NCBI RefSeq assembly: GCF_023838525.1
Contig: NZ_JAHUQD010000003.1
Span: 1 to 64,000 of the forward strand
Length of the DNA: 64,000 nucleotides
Direction of reading: 5' to 3'
DNA from: Caldicoprobacter algeriensis
GTDB lineage: Bacteria; Bacillota; Clostridia; Caldicoprobacterales; Caldicoprobacteraceae
Shown: piece by piece, positions 63,538 to 64,000 of the stretch
How the letters are laid out: every line of letters starts with the position of its first letter
How positions within the stretch are numbered: the first letter of the stretch is position 1
Program-made: the position numbers and the translations under genes
Notes under the pieces: model-generated
What the model saw: the letters and a program-made list of their open reading frames with translations, nothing else
What the model was told of the DNA's origin: nothing
Databases searched by the model: none

Positions 63538-64000
63538 TTGCTCGGGAGTGCCGTGATTATAATACAGCTCTTTTTTGCCATAATTATAGGGCTGTATTTT
63601 TTAAACCTGCTTAAGAGCCAGCAGGGAAATAAGATTGCAGTGGAGAAGGAGTCGAAGAAGGAGCTTGAGAACCTTCAAAGGCTTCGCGAGATTTCTTTGA
63701 CCGAACCTTTGGCTGAAAAGACCCGCCCTACCAGCTTTGAAGAGATAATAGGGCAGGAGGAGGGGATAAAAGCACTCAGGGCTGCGCTGTGCGGACCTAA
63801 TCCTCAGCATGTCATAATTTATGGGCCGCCTGGCGTGGGCAAAACCTGTGCCGCACGGCTGGTGCTGGAGGAGGCAAAGAAGAATCCAAGGTCACCCTTT
63901 CGCGCAGATGCCAAGTTCATCGAGATGGATGCCACCTCTATACGCTTTGATGAGCGCAGCATAGCCGATCCCCTCATAGGTTCGGTGCACGATCCGATAT
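63538..64000 (+). CDS. lonB: ATP-dependent protease LonB-like, 5' part (runs off window)
   Basis: 154 codons are visible. A membrane anchor (~4-24, IIIQLFFAIIIGLYFLNLL) is followed by a charged linker and the start of an AAA+ domain: RPTSFEEIIGQEEGIKALRA and Walker A GPPGVGKT (~97-104). A membrane-anchored Lon-type ATPase next to clpX is the usual place of LonB in Bacillota, where it degrades sporulation and regulatory proteins. A TTG start at 63538 follows GAAAGGGGGA. The protease domain lies beyond the window, so the Lon assignment rests on the N-terminal half and position. Confidence 0.88.
   Translation, partial: MLGSAVIIIQLFFAIIIGLYFLNLLKSQQGNKIAVEKESKKELENLQRLREISLTEPLAEKTRPTSFEEIIGQEEGIKALRAALCGPNPQHVIIYGPPGVGKTCAARLVLEEAKKNPRSPFRADAKFIEMDATSIRFDERSIADPLIGSVHDPI

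Overview
The window looks like chromosomal DNA of a saccharolytic low- to mid-GC member of the Bacillota, most likely class Clostridia. The evidence is the tig-clpP-clpX-lonB order, strong AGGAGG-type ribosome binding sites, frequent TTG/GTG starts, YesM/YesN-type two-component proteins beside a CUT1 sugar ABC transporter, and large sets of glycoside hydrolases. Relatives of Mahella or Caldicoprobacter would fit, but the genus is a guess. The sequence has two parts: an AT-rich accessory region (about 2.1-46.3 kb) full of pseudogenes and insertion-sequence debris, and a more GC-rich, tightly packed core (about 46.36-64 kb).

Accessory part, left to right: a 5'-truncated ADP-ribosylglycohydrolase-fold protein with lectin-like tail; a GH32 fructosidase; a decayed sugar ABC permease; a GHL6-type hydrolase; a decayed cupin/isomerase-like gene; a sensor kinase, sugar-binding lipoprotein, two permeases, a ChbG/YdjC deacetylase and an AraC-type response regulator (7.2-16.0 kb); a sugar isomerase/epimerase followed by a frameshifted Gfo/Idh oxidoreductase; a medium-chain dehydrogenase, two more Gfo/Idh enzymes, a GNAT acetyltransferase and a URO-D-fold protein; a large secreted hydrolase (26.7-29.9 kb); then Gfo/Idh, two isomerases, GH28, Gfo/Idh, GH28, a six-hairpin glycosidase and a GH106-like protein (31.9-46.1 kb). 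Fragments of IS110, IS30, IS1634, IS1380-like and another DDE element lie between them. The gene content points to uptake and breakdown of plant (pectin-like, rhamnose- or apiose-containing, fructan) glycans. The many Gfo/Idh plus TIM-barrel isomerase pairs raise the possibility of oxidative, 3-keto-sugar type glycoside cleavage.

The most striking structural observation is a duplicated three-gene cassette (isomerase - DUF4038 hydrolase - Gfo/Idh) whose two copies have decayed in a complementary way. At 16.0-18.2 kb the isomerase is intact, the oxidoreductase has a frameshift and the hydrolase is a remnant. At 46.1-47.8 kb only the hydrolase is intact. A third hydrolase remnant lies at 30.3-30.5 kb, and a degraded copy of the sensor-kinase 3' end at 25.2-25.6 kb. 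A separate ~95-bp element occurs three times, each time upstream of a gene.

Core part: DUF4038 hydrolase, a two-domain methionine-synthase-like protein without a B12 domain, a membrane protein with an alkaline-phosphatase-like domain, a GT4 glycosyltransferase, a half-size UPF0016/TMEM165 cation transporter, a GH2 beta-mannosidase, a ferredoxin/ASKHA corrinoid-activation-type protein, fabI (opposite strand), tig, clpP, clpX and the 5' part of lonB. I saw no rRNA, tRNA or CRISPR array.
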